Assembly (NCBI GenBank): GCA_014529385.2
Contig: CM043950.1
Location: 71,836,435 to 71,900,434, forward strand
Reading direction: 5' to 3'
Origin: Adiantum capillus-veneris
Taxonomy: Eukaryota > Streptophyta > Polypodiopsida > Polypodiales > Pteridaceae
Length of the DNA stretch: 64,000 nucleotides
Of this stretch, positions 1 through 12,250 are shown piece by piece. Position numbers and translations under genes: made by a program. Every line of letters starts with the position of its first letter. The stretch's first letter is position 1. Below the pieces are notes generated by a model. That model was not told the DNA's origin. It ran no database searches and saw only the letters and a program-made list of their open reading frames with translations.

Positions 1-2216
1 TAATGTAATGAAAGGTAACATACCAACACATAACTAGATAGAGAGAACAGATAAAGCTCAGGGCCAAAAAATCAAGTTGACTCAGTCACTAAAAAGCACA
101 TAGTGCGGAATAGACTTGGTACTGTTGACTACCAGATTTGGTACTATTGACTACCGGATTCAGTTGTTCAATCAGGGCTTCTCATTGCCCTCAAGTAACA
201 TGGTTGCACCTTCGTCACTCTCATCATCATGATATGGAATGCTATTGTATGTCCTCTCATATACTTCAGTAGACAACTTGTATTGTAAAATTTGACCTAG
301 GGATCCTGCACTAGGCTCCATCAGGAAACGTATGGCCCTAACAAGATGTGAGTAGATCATTATCGGAGATGTGTGATCCAATAGCCGGTATGTATCATCT
401 TTTCCTTCAACTTGGCCATAAAAAAAGACTTCAACAACCTTCCCTCCTCTAACAATTTTGTTATGCCACTTATCCTTTTGTGCTTTCACCGTTTGGTACA
501 ACACTTCTGTGCATTTGATAATGTAGAAGTCTTCGTTTGCCTCAGTTGCTTTTACTACAAAATTATCCCCTATGGAGAGCATGCCACTTAACATTTCAGG
601 ACATCCTTCATATAGTGGCAGGTTGGACACTTGGCTCATTGGAATCGATGTTGAATCTCCACCCTCCTTATCATCTGATTCGTCATCCCTAATTGTATCC
701 CCGGACTCTAGCAAGGGTTTGATGCAAACATATTTTCATTCTTCAATGTGCATTCTGTTCCTGCATCTTCTCCACAACCCACGCATACATGGATCACAAA
801 AGCATGAAAGTGATCGAAAGTGTATGGCGGTGCGGTTGTCCTGTGAATAGCCATCAGCACAATGAAATGAGCAGGATCCAACGATGCGCTCACAGTCCCA
901 TTGCAGATTGTGCTGCACTTCATTCGCGCCAACAAGCCAAAAGACTCTTTGCGTATTACACCTCTGAGACTGTTCTCTTGGCTGAAAAGTTGATTTCAAA
1001 AAGTTGACAACATCCGCTGCACACTTCATACGCCAACCATCTGGTTTCAATTCCTCATGCGTCAAAGTTTCCTTGATGAATGCCCCTGCCCCATCATGTT
1101 CACCTTTTCCATGGCCGGATGCAGAGAAGTTATGCATCATGTACAAGCTTGTCATTTGATAGTACCTGGCCACAAAATAGTAAGGTCTACGGGCCTTGAA
1201 TTGTGGAGCAGCACCATCTGACCAAACCCAATGTTGTTGTAGAGAATGTCCTCGTTCTTTCAACCACTTGTCATGCAGCAAGAAACAATGTGTCATGCTG
1301 CTTGTCATCTGATATGTAGAAGTGTAGCGTCTTCTGTGTACCACCTGCTGCATTTCTTAAATAAGTGATGTGCACAAGTATTGTGACTTGGGTAGACCAC
1401 CAATGCATTGACTGAATATCATTCTGAACTTTAAAGGAATAATTCTCCACAAAGTCAATAACATATACTACAACGTTGCTAGGAAAATTTTGCAAACAGT
1501 CCTTGAATTGTTGGGCTTGCCAGCGGAAGACAAAGTTGTGCCTGATGAAGCCTATCAGAAGGGCTGAAAATAGGCTAAGAAAAGTCTCACTTTTCATCCG
1601 TTGCACAATCAAGTCCTTTCTCTTCTTCTCACTCCCACCTTCCTGAACTTTTCCTGTTCCAACCTTCATGAAAACCTTCACAGACACCTCCTAATTGCTA
1701 TCCTCTGCTATCTCATCGGGACAAAATGTCAACCTCCGTACTCCACATTGTGAGCAGTCCCCCATCAAGCATTTCTTTGCATGGTATTCACAATTTGGAG
1801 GCTTTGGGCACATGATGGATTCCCACATAACGGTGATGTGCTGACACACTGCTTGGTTTGCAAAACACGTTCCTCTCTCATCACCTCTGCAACAAACGGA
1901 GCAAGTGCAAAGGTGACCTTTCCCGTGGTGCCCGAACTTGTTCTGCCGCATTTGATTAAGGGCCTCTTTGAAATAGAGCATCTGCACATGAACCACACAA
2001 TTACAAGTATTTCTATCCTTCAACTTCCATACAAAGTATGGCTTCAATGCCTCGAAGCATCTAAGAGACACTACCACTGTTGGGAGAGCCTTCTTGAATC
2101 TTTGGTACATCTCAACCTATGGCACAAAAACAAAACTATTCATAAAAAAACCAACATCATGGTACTGGTAAAATTTCACTATTGTAGTAGTGCCAAAACT
2201 TGCTTTCGACAGTTCC

Positions 2217-2336
2217 AAATATGGTACTATAATAGTGGACAGACGTGCACCCAAGTTCAAAAGTACCCAAAAGTACCAAATTTGGTACTGTAATAGTGGA
2301 TAGACGTGCACCCAAGTTCAACAGTACCAAAAAGTT
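2217..2336. repeat. 60-bp direct repeat, two copies
   Basis: Two adjacent copies of a roughly 60-bp sequence containing ATAGTGGA(C/T)AGACGTGCACCC, next to the minisatellite and inside the same intron. They share the TTTGGTACT core with the minisatellite. Confidence 0.75.
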
Positions 2337-2339
2337 CCA

Positions 2340-3665
2340 AATATGGTACCGTAGATTTGGTACTGTCGGTAGGCTTTGGTAGTCTATAGATATTATTTGG
2401 TACTCTATATATAGGCTTTGGTACTATCAGAAGTGTGGGGTACCTTGTAAATATACTTTGGTCCTATAGTGGTAGGCTTTGGTACTCTACAGATAGGATA
2501 TGGTACTCTTCAGAGAGGATTTGGTACTCTACATATAGGATTTGGTACTATCAAAAGTGTGGGGTACCCTGTAAATAGACTTTGGTCCTATAGTGGTAGG
2601 CCTTGGTACTCTACAGATAGGATCTGGTACTCTTCAAAGAGGATTTGGTACTCTACAGATAGTCTTTGGTGGTATCCGATGAGTTTGGTACTCTGTAAAT
2701 AGACTTTGGTTTTCTATACATAGGCATTGGTACTGGATAGGTTTTGGTAATCTATCGAGAGGATTTGAAACTCTATGGATAGGCTTTGGCACTCGACGCT
2801 AGGATTTTGTACTCGATATACCAGATTTGGTACTCTACATATCTGAGTTGGTACTCCATAGATAGGCTTTGGTACTCGATATACCGGATTTGGTACCCTA
2901 CATATGTGCTTAGGTACTTTATAGATAGCCTTTGGTACTCGATAGATAGTATTTGGTACTCTACATATAGGCTTTGGTACTATCAGAAGTGTGGGGTACC
3001 CTGTAAATAGACTTTGGTCCTATAGTGATAGGCTTTGGTACTCTACAGATAGGATTTGGTACTCTACAGAGAATATTTGGTACTCCACAGATAGTCTTTG
3101 GTGGTATCCGATGAGTTTGGTACTTTGTAAATAGTTTTTGGTTCTCTATACATAGGCATTGGTACTGGATAAATAGGTATTGGTACTCTATCGAGAGGGT
3201 TTGAAACTCTATGGATAGGCTTTGGCACTCGATAGCTAGGATTTTGTACTCGATATACCAGATTTGGTACTCTACAGATCTCCTTTGGTACTCCATACAT
3301 ATGCTTTGGTACTAGATACACCGGATTTGGTACTCTACAGATGTGCTTTGGTACTCCATAGATAGCCTTTAGTACTCGATAGACATGATTTGGTGCTCTA
3401 CATATAGGCTTTCGTACTATCAGAAGTGTGGGGTACCCAGTAAATAGATCCTGGTCCTATAGTGATAGGATTTGGTACTCAACAGAGAGGCTTTGGTGGT
3501 ATCCATTGAGTTTGGTACTCTATAAATAGACTTTAGGTTCTCTATACATAGGCATTGGTACTGGATAATTAGGTTTTGGTACTCTATGGAGAGGGTTTTA
3601 AACTCTATGGATAGGCTTTGGCAGTCGATAGCTAGGATTTGGTACTTTATAGATATTCTTTGGTA
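2340..3665. repeat. 21-bp minisatellite with about 434-bp higher-order period
   Basis: Degenerate tandem copies of a unit near AGGATTTGGTACTCTACAGAT, mostly 21 bp long. A variant block beginning TATCAGAAGTGTGGGGTACC recurs at about 2425, 2549, 2981 and 3417. The last two intervals are about 432-436 bp, so there is a second-order repeat. Because 21 is a multiple of 3, several frames on both strands stay open and encode heptapeptide-like repeats (GFGTLQI; IWYSTDR). These should not be taken as genes. Confidence 0.9.
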
Positions 3666-4680
3666 CTGTAAACACCCTTTGTCATACAGCAGACTACCAA
3701 ATTTGGTACTATCTGGACCAAATAAGCCTTAAGTAGCACCAAACAAGATGTACAATTACTAGAAGTTGTTGGTACCTGAGATTTGTCGAGTAGATGTATA
3801 GGATGTTTGACGACACTTTTCCTTCCAATTCTCATCTTGTATATGTCTTTCTTGTTGGGTGAAACTCTGCTCTCTGATGTCCAAAAGGCATATACCAAAT
3901 CTCTTGTTTCATTGGTAATAATGGCTCCTCGTGGCAATTGTCTCTCACAAGCACTCAATGGAAACACTTCATCTTCATCTTTATTCTCTAGCCATGAGCT
4001 TGCTGCAGCTATATTCCGTTGATGGATCCCCAAGATACTAGCCATTCTGGATTGGTTTACTGATTGTGAGTTTGTACTATTGTTCAGAATCATTGCCAAA
4101 GAGCTAGCTTCTCTTTACAAAAAGTTCACTTGCTGAATGAGGGACCTTGATTTGAGTCAAAGTGTTGCGCACATCGGATACAATAGTGTCTTCGACTTTG
4201 CTGAAATTTGATGGTTGCAGCAAGGAAAATGTTTGGTGGTCTAGGAGTTGCCGGAATATTTCCTTCTGCTCATTCTTTGCAATCCCTATTGTTTGCTTGC
4301 TCCAACATCGAGCCGCCGCTGCACAAATGCTCTTGCTTGACCTGGCTGCACGTAATCCAAGAGCAGACGTAGGATGTCTTTCCTTGCTTCTCTGTGCACG
4401 TTTCTTTGCAGCCCAATAATCATGAAGACAAGCCTGATTACCGGTTGGAATACTAGTGCTAATGGAATTGATGTGCATCTGCTGAACATTGCTTGGGCCA
4501 TCTTGTACCTCATCAAAAGAGAGGAACTGTGCGTCACCTTACATCTCGTCGATAGAGAGGTGCTGTGCATCACCTTCTACCTCGTTGAAAGAGAGGTCCT
4601 GAGCATCACCTTCTATGTCATCGAAAGAAAGGTCCTAAGCATCACCAAGACAGTAATCTCCTGCGCTACTATCCATTTGC

Positions 4681-4703
4681 AGAGAGAGAGAGAGAGAGAG
4701 AGA
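4681..4703. repeat. (AG)n microsatellite
   Basis: About eleven AG dinucleotides in a row, upstream of the first exon of the transposase-like pseudogene. Confidence 0.95.
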
Positions 4704-5379
4704 ACACAGTAGCTCGGTGGCTATGGAGGCGGCAAGGAAGGCGAGAAGGTTCAAACCTGAGAGAGACACATAGGGAGAGGGACGTGCGAGGGGGAGAGAG
4801 AGAGAGGTGCTGGAGTGAAAGATCCCAACCGTAACCCCACCCCCTGGCCCCGTCGTCACCCCCACCTCTTCTTAGGATTGCATGCTTCTAAAGTTAAAAA
4901 AACTTCCACTTAAAAAAGAAGTTTATTTGCCCTCCCCAATTCCAAAAAAATGCCCATGGTTTTTACACACAAGAATCACCAAGCATATGTTGTGTCAAGG
5001 ACACTACTTTTTGTACCACCAAACCATGCTTTGACCCAGTAATTGATCACAACCAAGATGTATCTATCTCAAGGGGCTCACCGTTCAGTACCCCCCTATA
5101 TAATGTGTGTTCGCAGAGTATTAAAAAAACCCCTCTTTTAGCATGTTTGAATGAATAAAATGACCCTTATTTTAATTTTTTTTCAAAATTGAATATAGAA
5201 CCCCCTTATTTTAATGTAACTCTATTAAATTGCCTAAATTTTTTTCATTTTAAAATCCCTCCTTTTGAACTCACGTTATAATTTAACATGATTACATAGT
5301 GAACCCCCTAAGGTATCTATTTAGTTTAAACACTACAGGTGGTCCAATGGTAATCCTCACTTTTACAATGTGTCCAAAG
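4704..5379. other. No gene seen; AT-rich spacer
   Basis: AT-rich sequence with repeated short blocks such as CCCCCTTATTTTAAT. No coding similarity was noticed on either strand. Confidence 0.6.
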
Positions 5380-7554
5380 GTAAGATAGGTTGCAGGGGCA
5401 TTCTGTCCACATTCAATGGTCTACTCTCCCTTTGACATATCGGACACTTCTTAGTAAATTCTTGACCATCCTTTATAACAATTGGCCACCAAATCCTAGC
5501 CTAACATATGGTAGTTACATCTCCTAATAAATGCCCTCCTGAATTTCTTGCATGCGCTTCTGCCAATACTGCTTTTTGTTCAATCTTAGGAACACGTCTT
5601 CTGATGACCTAATCAATCCCTATTTTATACAGGACCCCTATAATGACTTTAAAAGGTTGTCTTTTCCTCCAATCCTTGTTCATTCTTTCAGGCAACACAC
5701 CGTCAGCTAAGAACTGAAGCATATCAACATACCAAACCATTGAATGCTTAGTCACCTAAACTAGAAACAAATCTGCATCAGGCAACTGATCAGACACTCA
5801 TGAAGAATCTTCTTCTCCTGTTTCCAATCTACTCAAATAATCATCTAATACATGAACTCTACATAGAGTATGTATCATTGCATAATCAAACTCCTATAAC
5901 AATAGTATCCACCTAGTAAACCTCCCTAAAAGGGGGAGTTTATTTACCAAGTAGATAAGTGACTGGTGATCCACATGAAAAAAGTACCCTATTTACCAAT
6001 AGGTAATTCCTGAGCTTTTGTAATGCATAATCATCCCCAAGCACTCCCTTTACTTTTGTAATGCATAAATCATCGCCAAGCAATCCCTTTTAATAACTGT
6101 GTAATTTTTCTTTGCAGGTGTCAATACCCTGCTTGTATAGTAAATAGACCTGAAGCAACCTATGATTGTCTCTTGCATTAATGCTTCACCCATTTCTACA
6201 TGACATGCATCAACAAATATGCGAAATGGCAACTTCCAATCAGGAAAAATCAAAATTGGTGCTACAGTCAACATCTTCTTTAGAATTCTAAATGCTTTGC
6301 TTTGATCTTCTCCCCATTTAAATATTGCATCTTTCCTTGTAAGCTTTCTTAATGGTGTACATACATGAGCCAAATATCTCAAAATTCTGTTATGCCACTT
6401 CAATTGGGCCATAAATCTACCCAAATATTTAATTGTTCTTGATTTCGGCATCTTACTGATGCCTCCATCTTTCTTGGATCAATAGACACCCCTTCTTTAG
6501 ATATCACATGCCCTAAAATAACTCCTCTTTTTACTACAAATGCATATTTGACTGGGTTCAATGATAGTTCAAATACCTTGCATTTTTCAAAACACATCCT
6601 CAAGTCCTCACGATGCCCTTACTTCTTTCCAAAAACACTAAAGTCATCCAAGAAAACCCTCATGAATGCTATGAGGAATTCAACAAATACACGATGTACC
6701 ACTTTTTGAAATGTCATCACATCACTGGCACAAATTCCCCATTCAGTCACAAAGGCTGTTTTGTCCCAATCTTCAAGTGCCATTGAGAATTGGTTATAGC
6801 CACTAAAACCATCCATAAAGCTACTACATCCAATAGTGTAACGGAAAAAGGTAAAGGAAATGGGTAAGTTACTGTAGTTTCATTCAGTTTCCTGTAGTCC
6901 ACACACACCTCGATCTTTCCATTCTTCTTTGGAACTACAACAATAGGTGACCTACAACTAACAATTTTTCAATCTCTTCTTTAACTTGTTTGGCATAATT
7001 AGGATTCATCCTGTACCTTTGTTGTACAACTAGAACTATATCTACTAATTCCTTTAGTTTATGTTGAAACCCCTCATCCAAACCTGCTGAAATCTTCATT
7101 GTGTGTGGTTCCTCTCAAGTTCTCAGATTTATTTTCTATAGTTCATCCTCAAGCACCCTAGCAATCCTTTCCATCTGATGTTTAAAGTCTTTGTTTTCTT
7201 GATCCATTGATTCAGTGGCTTCCTTCTCATCTTTGTTTTTTATTTGAAAATTCTTCAACAACTCATTACCCATTTTATTAATTGACTGCTTATCCCCTGA
7301 GCAATCATTGGTTTCTGAGTTGATTGTATCCCATCATCTTCTGGCTGCAACACATACTTGGTTGCTATCTTTTTCACATCAACTTCAAAGATATGAACAA
7401 TTGTGGAATCGGTTCTAAGAAATTCTTCCTCTACATCCTCTCCAATTTCTTCTACCATATTCAATCCTTCTGCATACAATGCCCTGAAACCAGGTGGTAT
7501 TACATTTTTTGCATCCATCTGCATTTTAACTTTCTTCTTTCCTCTTTTGATCAC
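5380..7554 (-). pseudogene. Ty3/gypsy pol remnant (RT, RNase H, start of integrase)
   Basis: Read on the minus strand from 7554. The pre-RT segment contains PPGFRALYAEGLNMVEE. Reverse transcriptase follows: MDGFSGYNQFSMALEDWDKT (near 6816), then FLDDFSVFGKK as the catalytic box, then GHVISKEGVSIDP (near 6500). RNase H follows (RIFVDACHVEMG, YYTSRVLTPAKKNYT, near 6250-6070). The tail (about 5950-5400) still resembles the RNase H end and the integrase zinc region (GSLYK-like, HARNSGGHLLGD, KCPICQ) but has many stops. No integrase catalytic core follows. Heavy decay shows an old copy. Confidence 0.8.
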
Positions 7555-8060
7555 TATGGAGTACGTAGGGCCTTCCCAACATCATTGGATAAGATCATGC
7601 AGACTCTTCCAGCCCAAGAGCTACAAAGTTGGCTACAAACTACAGTCCCCCAATTGAGATTTGCAAATTCCTCAAAATCCCCAAAGGTTGGGCCCGTCTT
7701 TGGTATGGTACATTGAACTCTTTCCCTAAATCACTCATGCATTGATTTTTCTCTTCTGTCTTAAGTACTGTACCAACACTTTTCTTTCATACAGGCTATA
7801 TTAGTTAGGCAAATTGAAGGCGGCACCAAAAGGTAAAAAGGACATAACTACCTTGTCACTGATGACAATTTTGATCTCTCATTGTAGCATTGGAAATAAA
7901 TCCTGCAAAAACTTTGTTACATACTCTTCAGACTCTTCCTACGGGGTTACCCAATTTAAGAATTCCCTCAAGTGTTCTATATCAATCAACATGTCAATAC
8001 CCTGTTGTATTCTTGAATTCCATATGGTTCAAGCTGAATTCCAAACAATAGCAGGATCAA
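7555..8060 (-). pseudogene. Possible upstream part of the gypsy remnant
   Basis: Minus-strand reading gives short open pieces such as LIDIEHLREFLNWVTP and TGPTFGDFEEFANLNWG directly upstream of the RT remnant. They look like decayed gag/protease-region coding sequence, but I cannot assign a domain. Confidence 0.3.
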
Positions 8061-9258
8061 CCAAAGTGTTAGGGGCTCATAGCCCTAATAGAGATTTAGT
8101 AAGAGAAATATACAGTGAAAAGGAAAAAGACGAGAGCAGACTGCACATTAAGTCACAAAACTGCAAAGCATATGAGCAATAAACACCATAATTGAGAGAA
8201 AGAAGGTACTACTTCATTGTATGTCCATCATCATCATCAGATTAGAGACCCAAGAAAGCAGCACGATTATAGGAATAACAACCAACTACGTGATTGTTAC
8301 GTGAAAAACTACTACTCACCATAGGACAACCCGAGTATTTATAGCTATTTAGGCATTAGGCACTTGTGTAAACATGCCCCTCAGGTTCAGAACTATGACC
8401 TTAGTTACAACCAAAACGTAAGTACAAAGTAAATACCAACACTGATATGTCAGGCACTAAGAATGGACTCCCAAGCTACTCACTTGTTGGGCCCTTGGCC
8501 TGCTGAGTAGATATTGCACTACCAATTCAAACAACTTTGTGACATTTTCATTCAAGCGTGTAAATGTTTTTTCAATCATAAATATGCATGATTATAATGC
8601 CATAAAATCTTGCAAATCAAGCATCTTGATGATATCTTCCATGCCTTCTATCATGGGAGCACCCTTCGTGAGAGTAGATGACGGTGAGGCAGCATCAACA
8701 GATGCATCAAGTGCAAGATGCTCGAAGTCAACCCGATGATGCATATCTATATGTGAATCCATGGTGTACTGCTGAGCTGAGAAGGAAACTAAATACCTTG
8801 CTAAAATAACAACTTTTTCATGATGTTTAAAAGTCAAGTAGACCTTGTTGAGAAGCAATTGCAAATCCGAGAAAAAATGATCCGTGCAAAAGCAATTTTC
8901 AATAGGCAAAAGCAAACACGCGTTGATATAAAATTTCCTAATTTTGTCAAAATGACCTTTTAAAATAGGGCAGAGAAACTAGATTTTCTTTCTCTAAGAA
9001 TTGGATTTTTGAAGACTTGTGAAAACCAAATTTTACCCACTTTGTTTTTTGACAACTGGTGAAGATTTACAGGCACCAAATTGAGCTTGATGTGCCACCA
9101 AACCGAGGCTTGTTAATTAAAATTCAATACTTCTCTTTGAAGTGGAAATAAGTTTGAAGCAGGCATTCTTGAAGAGGATGCCCCTAAGAGCGACATGAGC
9201 TACACCAGATCATTGGCTTAGACTCCTGCTGAGCCCTGAGATCTTCTACCTTTCCTCT
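8061..9258. other. No gene supported
   Basis: Only short spurious reading frames. A block beginning TGTTAGGGGCTCATAGCCC near 8068 could be LTR-derived, but no partner copy is in the window. Confidence 0.4.
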
Positions 9259-9865
9259 TTAAGAGATCATTTGTAATTTTAGTGCTTCCAATTCCTTGCG
9301 TAAAGAAGTCAAGGGTTCAGATGCTTTTTCCATGAGAGCTGAGGCGGTCTCTACTTGAGGAGGGTCCTTGAATAGCCTCCTTGCCCCTTCTATCCTGGTA
9401 GCAACAATGACAAACTCTTTAAGAGTTTCTTCAGGTTGGATAATCTTCTGTAGCTTCTGTTGAGATGTCTTGGAGAGAGCCTTGTTCACCTACTTCTTGA
9501 CCATGAATTTTCTTGGTTGCTGGGGAAGCTTAGCAATCAAAGACGTTCTTCTTGTTGCGAGTTTTGCAAAAGTCTCATTTGGTTTGAGAACCAAGTTCCC
9601 CAAGTCATCCAAGATCTTCTCTTGTCTTGAGTTTTGCAAAATTATCATTTGGTTTGGGCAGCAAGTTCCCCAAGTCATCCAAGATCTTCTCTTGAAAATC
9701 ACCTTGTTTGAAGGCTTCAAAAAATTGTTGCTTTAGTGTTACCCACTTTGTAAAGTGGTTCTCATCAAACTGACTGTACGACTTATTTGTTAAGCCATCC
9801 TGATGGTAATTGCACTTGGTAGGCATCTTCTCTCTTGAGACCATGACATTTGTAGAGGGATACAA
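9259..9865 (-). pseudogene. Ty3/gypsy Gag fragment
   Basis: The minus-strand sequence contains KWVTLKQQFFEAFKQGDFQE, typical of the retrotransposon Gag core. It is followed by ILDDLGNLLPKPN and, after a stop, a helical tail (TSQQKLQKIIQPEETLKEF; EPLTSLRKELEALKLQ). A tandem duplication of about 71 bp shifts the frame, and TAG at 9492-9490 interrupts the second part. No pol follows. Confidence 0.6.
9559..9699. repeat. 71-bp tandem duplication inside gag
   Basis: The block GAGTTTTGCAAAA...AAGTTCCCCAAGTCATCC occurs twice in direct orientation, about 71 bp apart. This length is not a multiple of 3 and explains the frame change in the gag fragment. Confidence 0.8.
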
Positions 9866-10245
9866 ACCTCCTCACATTGTTGTCAGCATCCTTTGTGGAG
9901 AGTCCCTTGAAAGTTGGAAAGTTTATGATCACCTTTGCTAGAATTATGTCATCTTTTCAATTGAAGCCGGCTCAAAAGCATGTTGTAGCATAGTAGAAAC
10001 TATACTAGGGGAGGTGATAAAGGTGGTAAGGATCTAGTTGAGATAGATACCAAAGAGGGTAGTGGAAGAGAGGGTGTATGGATTCCACTCGGTAAGAAAA
10101 GATGATGCTTTGTGTGGTAGTATTGTAGAGGACTCCTTAGGGGGCTTGGGTGATCTTTATACTACCTTGTATGCGTCATGCAGCAGTAATAAACCAACCC
10201 AACCTCTGCTCAAGAAGACCCTTGAACTTGCGGGATCCTTAACAC

Positions 10246-10400
10246 CCACTAGGCTAGACTCGACTAGAACAAGCTAGACTCAACTCGACTAGACCACACC
10301 AACTAGACAAGGGCAAGAGTGGACTAGACCCTACTAGACAAAGGCAATAAACTAGAACAGGTAGACCAAGCTGGACAAAGGTGGTGGAGTAGACCAAACG
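10246..10400. repeat. Degenerate CTAGAC-rich repeat
   Basis: Imperfect repetition of CTAGAC/ACTAGAC words with no fixed period. Confidence 0.5.
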
Positions 10401-10430
10401 AGTCTAAATTAGGAGAATAGGCCAGGTGAG

Positions 10431-10474
10431 GAAGAAGAAGAAGAAGAAGAAGAAGAAGAAGAAGAAGAAGAAGA
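10431..10474. repeat. (GAA)n microsatellite
   Basis: About fourteen to fifteen GAA/AAG trinucleotides in a row. Confidence 0.95.
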
Positions 10475-10756
10475 GAATTTTAACATCATAGGAAACTAGC
10501 TAGCTCCTTGAGCATCTATGATCAATGGAGTGAGAGTTCAGTTGAGGTCCCACAGGGCATGCCAAAAATGAGAGCACATGTAGCAAGAAAAGTATGTCAT
10601 GCTTTTTACCGTGGGTGCTCTCAATGCAATGTTCAAGAAATCTCACTCCAAACATGGAAATGAACACTATAGAGAAATATCAAACAAGCAAGACATAATC
10701 AAATGATACAACAGTAGACTCCAAACCCAATGGAAACTCAAGTAACTCATGGAACC

Positions 10757-10845
10757 GGTGCTAAATCTGGATGGTAGCACACTCGTCTCCAAGCTCAAGA
10801 CTTACGAGTACGATGGGGGTGTCGAGGCTCGAACTCTGTGGGGAG
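10757..10845 (+). other. tRNA-like A-box/B-box pair, possible SINE head
   Basis: TGGATGGTAGCACACTCG resembles a tRNA D-arm/A box and GTCGAGGCTCGAACTC resembles a T-arm/B box, about 55 bp apart. Acceptor pairing is not evident, so this is not a functional tRNA. A tRNA-derived SINE remnant is one reading; chance is another. Confidence 0.25.
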
Positions 10846-11459
10846 AGTACATATGTTCAACCTTTAGACTGAACTCATAGATTCTAGACTTAATGACTCA
10901 TAATACATTGGATGCATAAGACATCTAAACTAACTGAGGATATATTGAATCATAAAGGGGAGCCAATAGGCAATGGAAACCTAACTACACCTATCTCCAA
11001 ATTGTGGTGGTAGTGAACTCGCCATAGTGTCCACTAGACCACCACTCCCTATCTCTATCACATGTCACTACTGCATACAGAGGAGTCACTGTCTGCTCCT
11101 GGTTTCTTCTACTTGTGTGCTCCTTCCCATTGTCTCTCTCATGCTCAATGTTCATAGAGAAGCTCCTAATCCTTTTGCAGCAAGAAAATGTACAAAGGAA
11201 AGCTCAAAGGTTTTCTTAATATCCTTACTTAAAGCTTGTGGTTGGAAGATTCTGCATGTTTGCTTGTTTCTTCCGCCTATCTTCCCCTCTTCCCTTTGAC
11301 GTACATCTCCCCCCTTTGCCTTTGCTCCCCCCCCTCCCCCACGTTGTGCGCCCTCCATTTCAGCGTGTTGCCCCTTGCCCTGCTGCTCCCTCCTTCATCT
11401 CTGCCCACCAGCACATGCACCCCCCCTCCCCCCTCTCTGCTTGTGGGATGTTCTTAGCT
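10846..11459. other. No gene seen; pyrimidine-rich stretch
   Basis: C- and CT-rich sequence (about 11,270-11,440) gives proline-rich open frames in two phases. These look compositional. It lies just upstream of the LINE ORF1 remnant and could be its 5' leader. Confidence 0.45.
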
Positions 11460-12250
11460 TGCTAGCATTTTCTCCACAGCACCATCCTCATCCTCCTCAT
11501 CAGCATACACAAATGGAAGCTCGCACTCTACCCTAGAAGGAATCATATGAAGCCCCCTCACCTAGCCCTGCAGAGCCCACCATGGGCTATCACCAACAAA
11601 GCAACTGAGTCTTACAACAAAGGTGGAGCTTCTTCAGGACACCTCTATCATCTGCAAGATTATGGGTAGTCATCCCAGTTGTGGAGAGGTACGCAATCTT
11701 CTGCAGGCTTGCCTTTTAGGGGGAGATCATTGACATTCAGCTGCTTGGGTGAGGATACTATCAGATAGAGTTTGAGACTGTCGACATGGCTTCCAAGGTC
11801 ATCTTGATGAGCTCATTGGCCATTCAAGCGATTCGGAATCACTTTTGATAGTGGCACCATGGTTTTGATCCAGCATCGGATGTTCTTGTCGAGGAGGCAA
11901 ACTTGCCTATTTTGATCTACTTCCATATCTTGCGGAGGGAGTACTTACTTCTTTTGTCCGTGATCACTTTTGAGATTGGGACACTCTTGGAGACCCTACA
12001 CGCAGCAGCTTCAGTTGCAGCCAAGGCTTTCGGTGTGCCGTCAGTACGCATTTTGGTTCATGACACCCATACTCTCTCGTAGGTGGCCCTTCTTCTGCAG
12101 GTGAGTGTGGGATGGTTATGCCATTAGGTGGAGTATTGGAGACTCCTGAACAGATGATTCATTCACAAACAGATGGGACACTTAGCAAAGGCATGTTCTT
12201 GTAGTAGATCTCGACCCACAACGCATGTGCAACCTCCCAAGGATGAGCAT
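11460..12250 (+). pseudogene. L1-like LINE ORF1 remnant (DUF4283 / zinc knuckle)
   Basis: In one plus-strand frame HGFDPASDVLVEEANLP, then IYFHILRREYLLL, then AAKAFGVPSVRILVHD follow the plant LINE ORF1 (DUF4283) pattern. The knuckle tail KQMGHLAKAC, near 12,165-12,200, comes next, with its first two cysteine positions changed to a stop and His. Several stops are present. The EN domain of the same strand lies 1.1 kb downstream, as expected for a LINE. Confidence 0.6.

Larger units (their letters stand above)
2117..3775 (-). other. Intron of the transposase-like pseudogene
   Basis: The donor is CAG|GTACC (GT at 3775-3774) and the acceptor CATAG|GTTGAG (AG at 2118-2117). Both are phase 0, and protein similarity to the family stops and restarts exactly at these sites. 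The 1,659-bp intron is filled largely by a tandem repeat. Confidence 0.7.
172..4573 (-). pseudogene. Transposase-like gene (WSDG/HGKG family), two exons, broken
   Basis: Two exons read on the minus strand. Exon 1 (about 4573-3776) carries the conserved TSESRVSPNKKD stretch and ends at CAG|GT. Exon 2 (2116-172) resumes in phase with a domain containing LKPYFVWKLKDRNTCNC and a Cys/His-rich block (CTCSVCC, CPKPPNCEYHAKKC, GDCSQCG). Next come VVYVIDFVENYSF, then WSDGAAPQFK, then SGHGKGEHDGAGAFIK, and a C-terminal domain with HLVRAIRF. The order matches a large family of uncharacterised transposase-like proteins that I recall from non-flowering plants and algae. The three Asp residues (DF.EN, WSDG, HDGAG) could form an RNase H-like triad; this is inference. 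Breaks: a frameshift near 4105, an in-frame TAG at 1693-1691, a frameshift or small deletion near 1285, and an in-frame TGA at 738-736. I saw no terminal inverted repeats, so mobility is unproven. Confidence 0.72.

Noticed and set aside
2469-3321. Several open frames with Tyr/Trp-rich heptad-like peptides
   Set aside because: They arise because the minisatellite unit is 21 bp, keeping several frames on both strands free of stops. No start context, and they lie inside an intron.
8592-8915. Minus-strand 107-codon frame
   Set aside because: No similarity recognised, no start context and no neighbour that supports it.
11236-11465. Proline-rich small proteins in two overlapping frames
   Set aside because: C/T-rich composition alone produces them; no domain and both phases are equally open.
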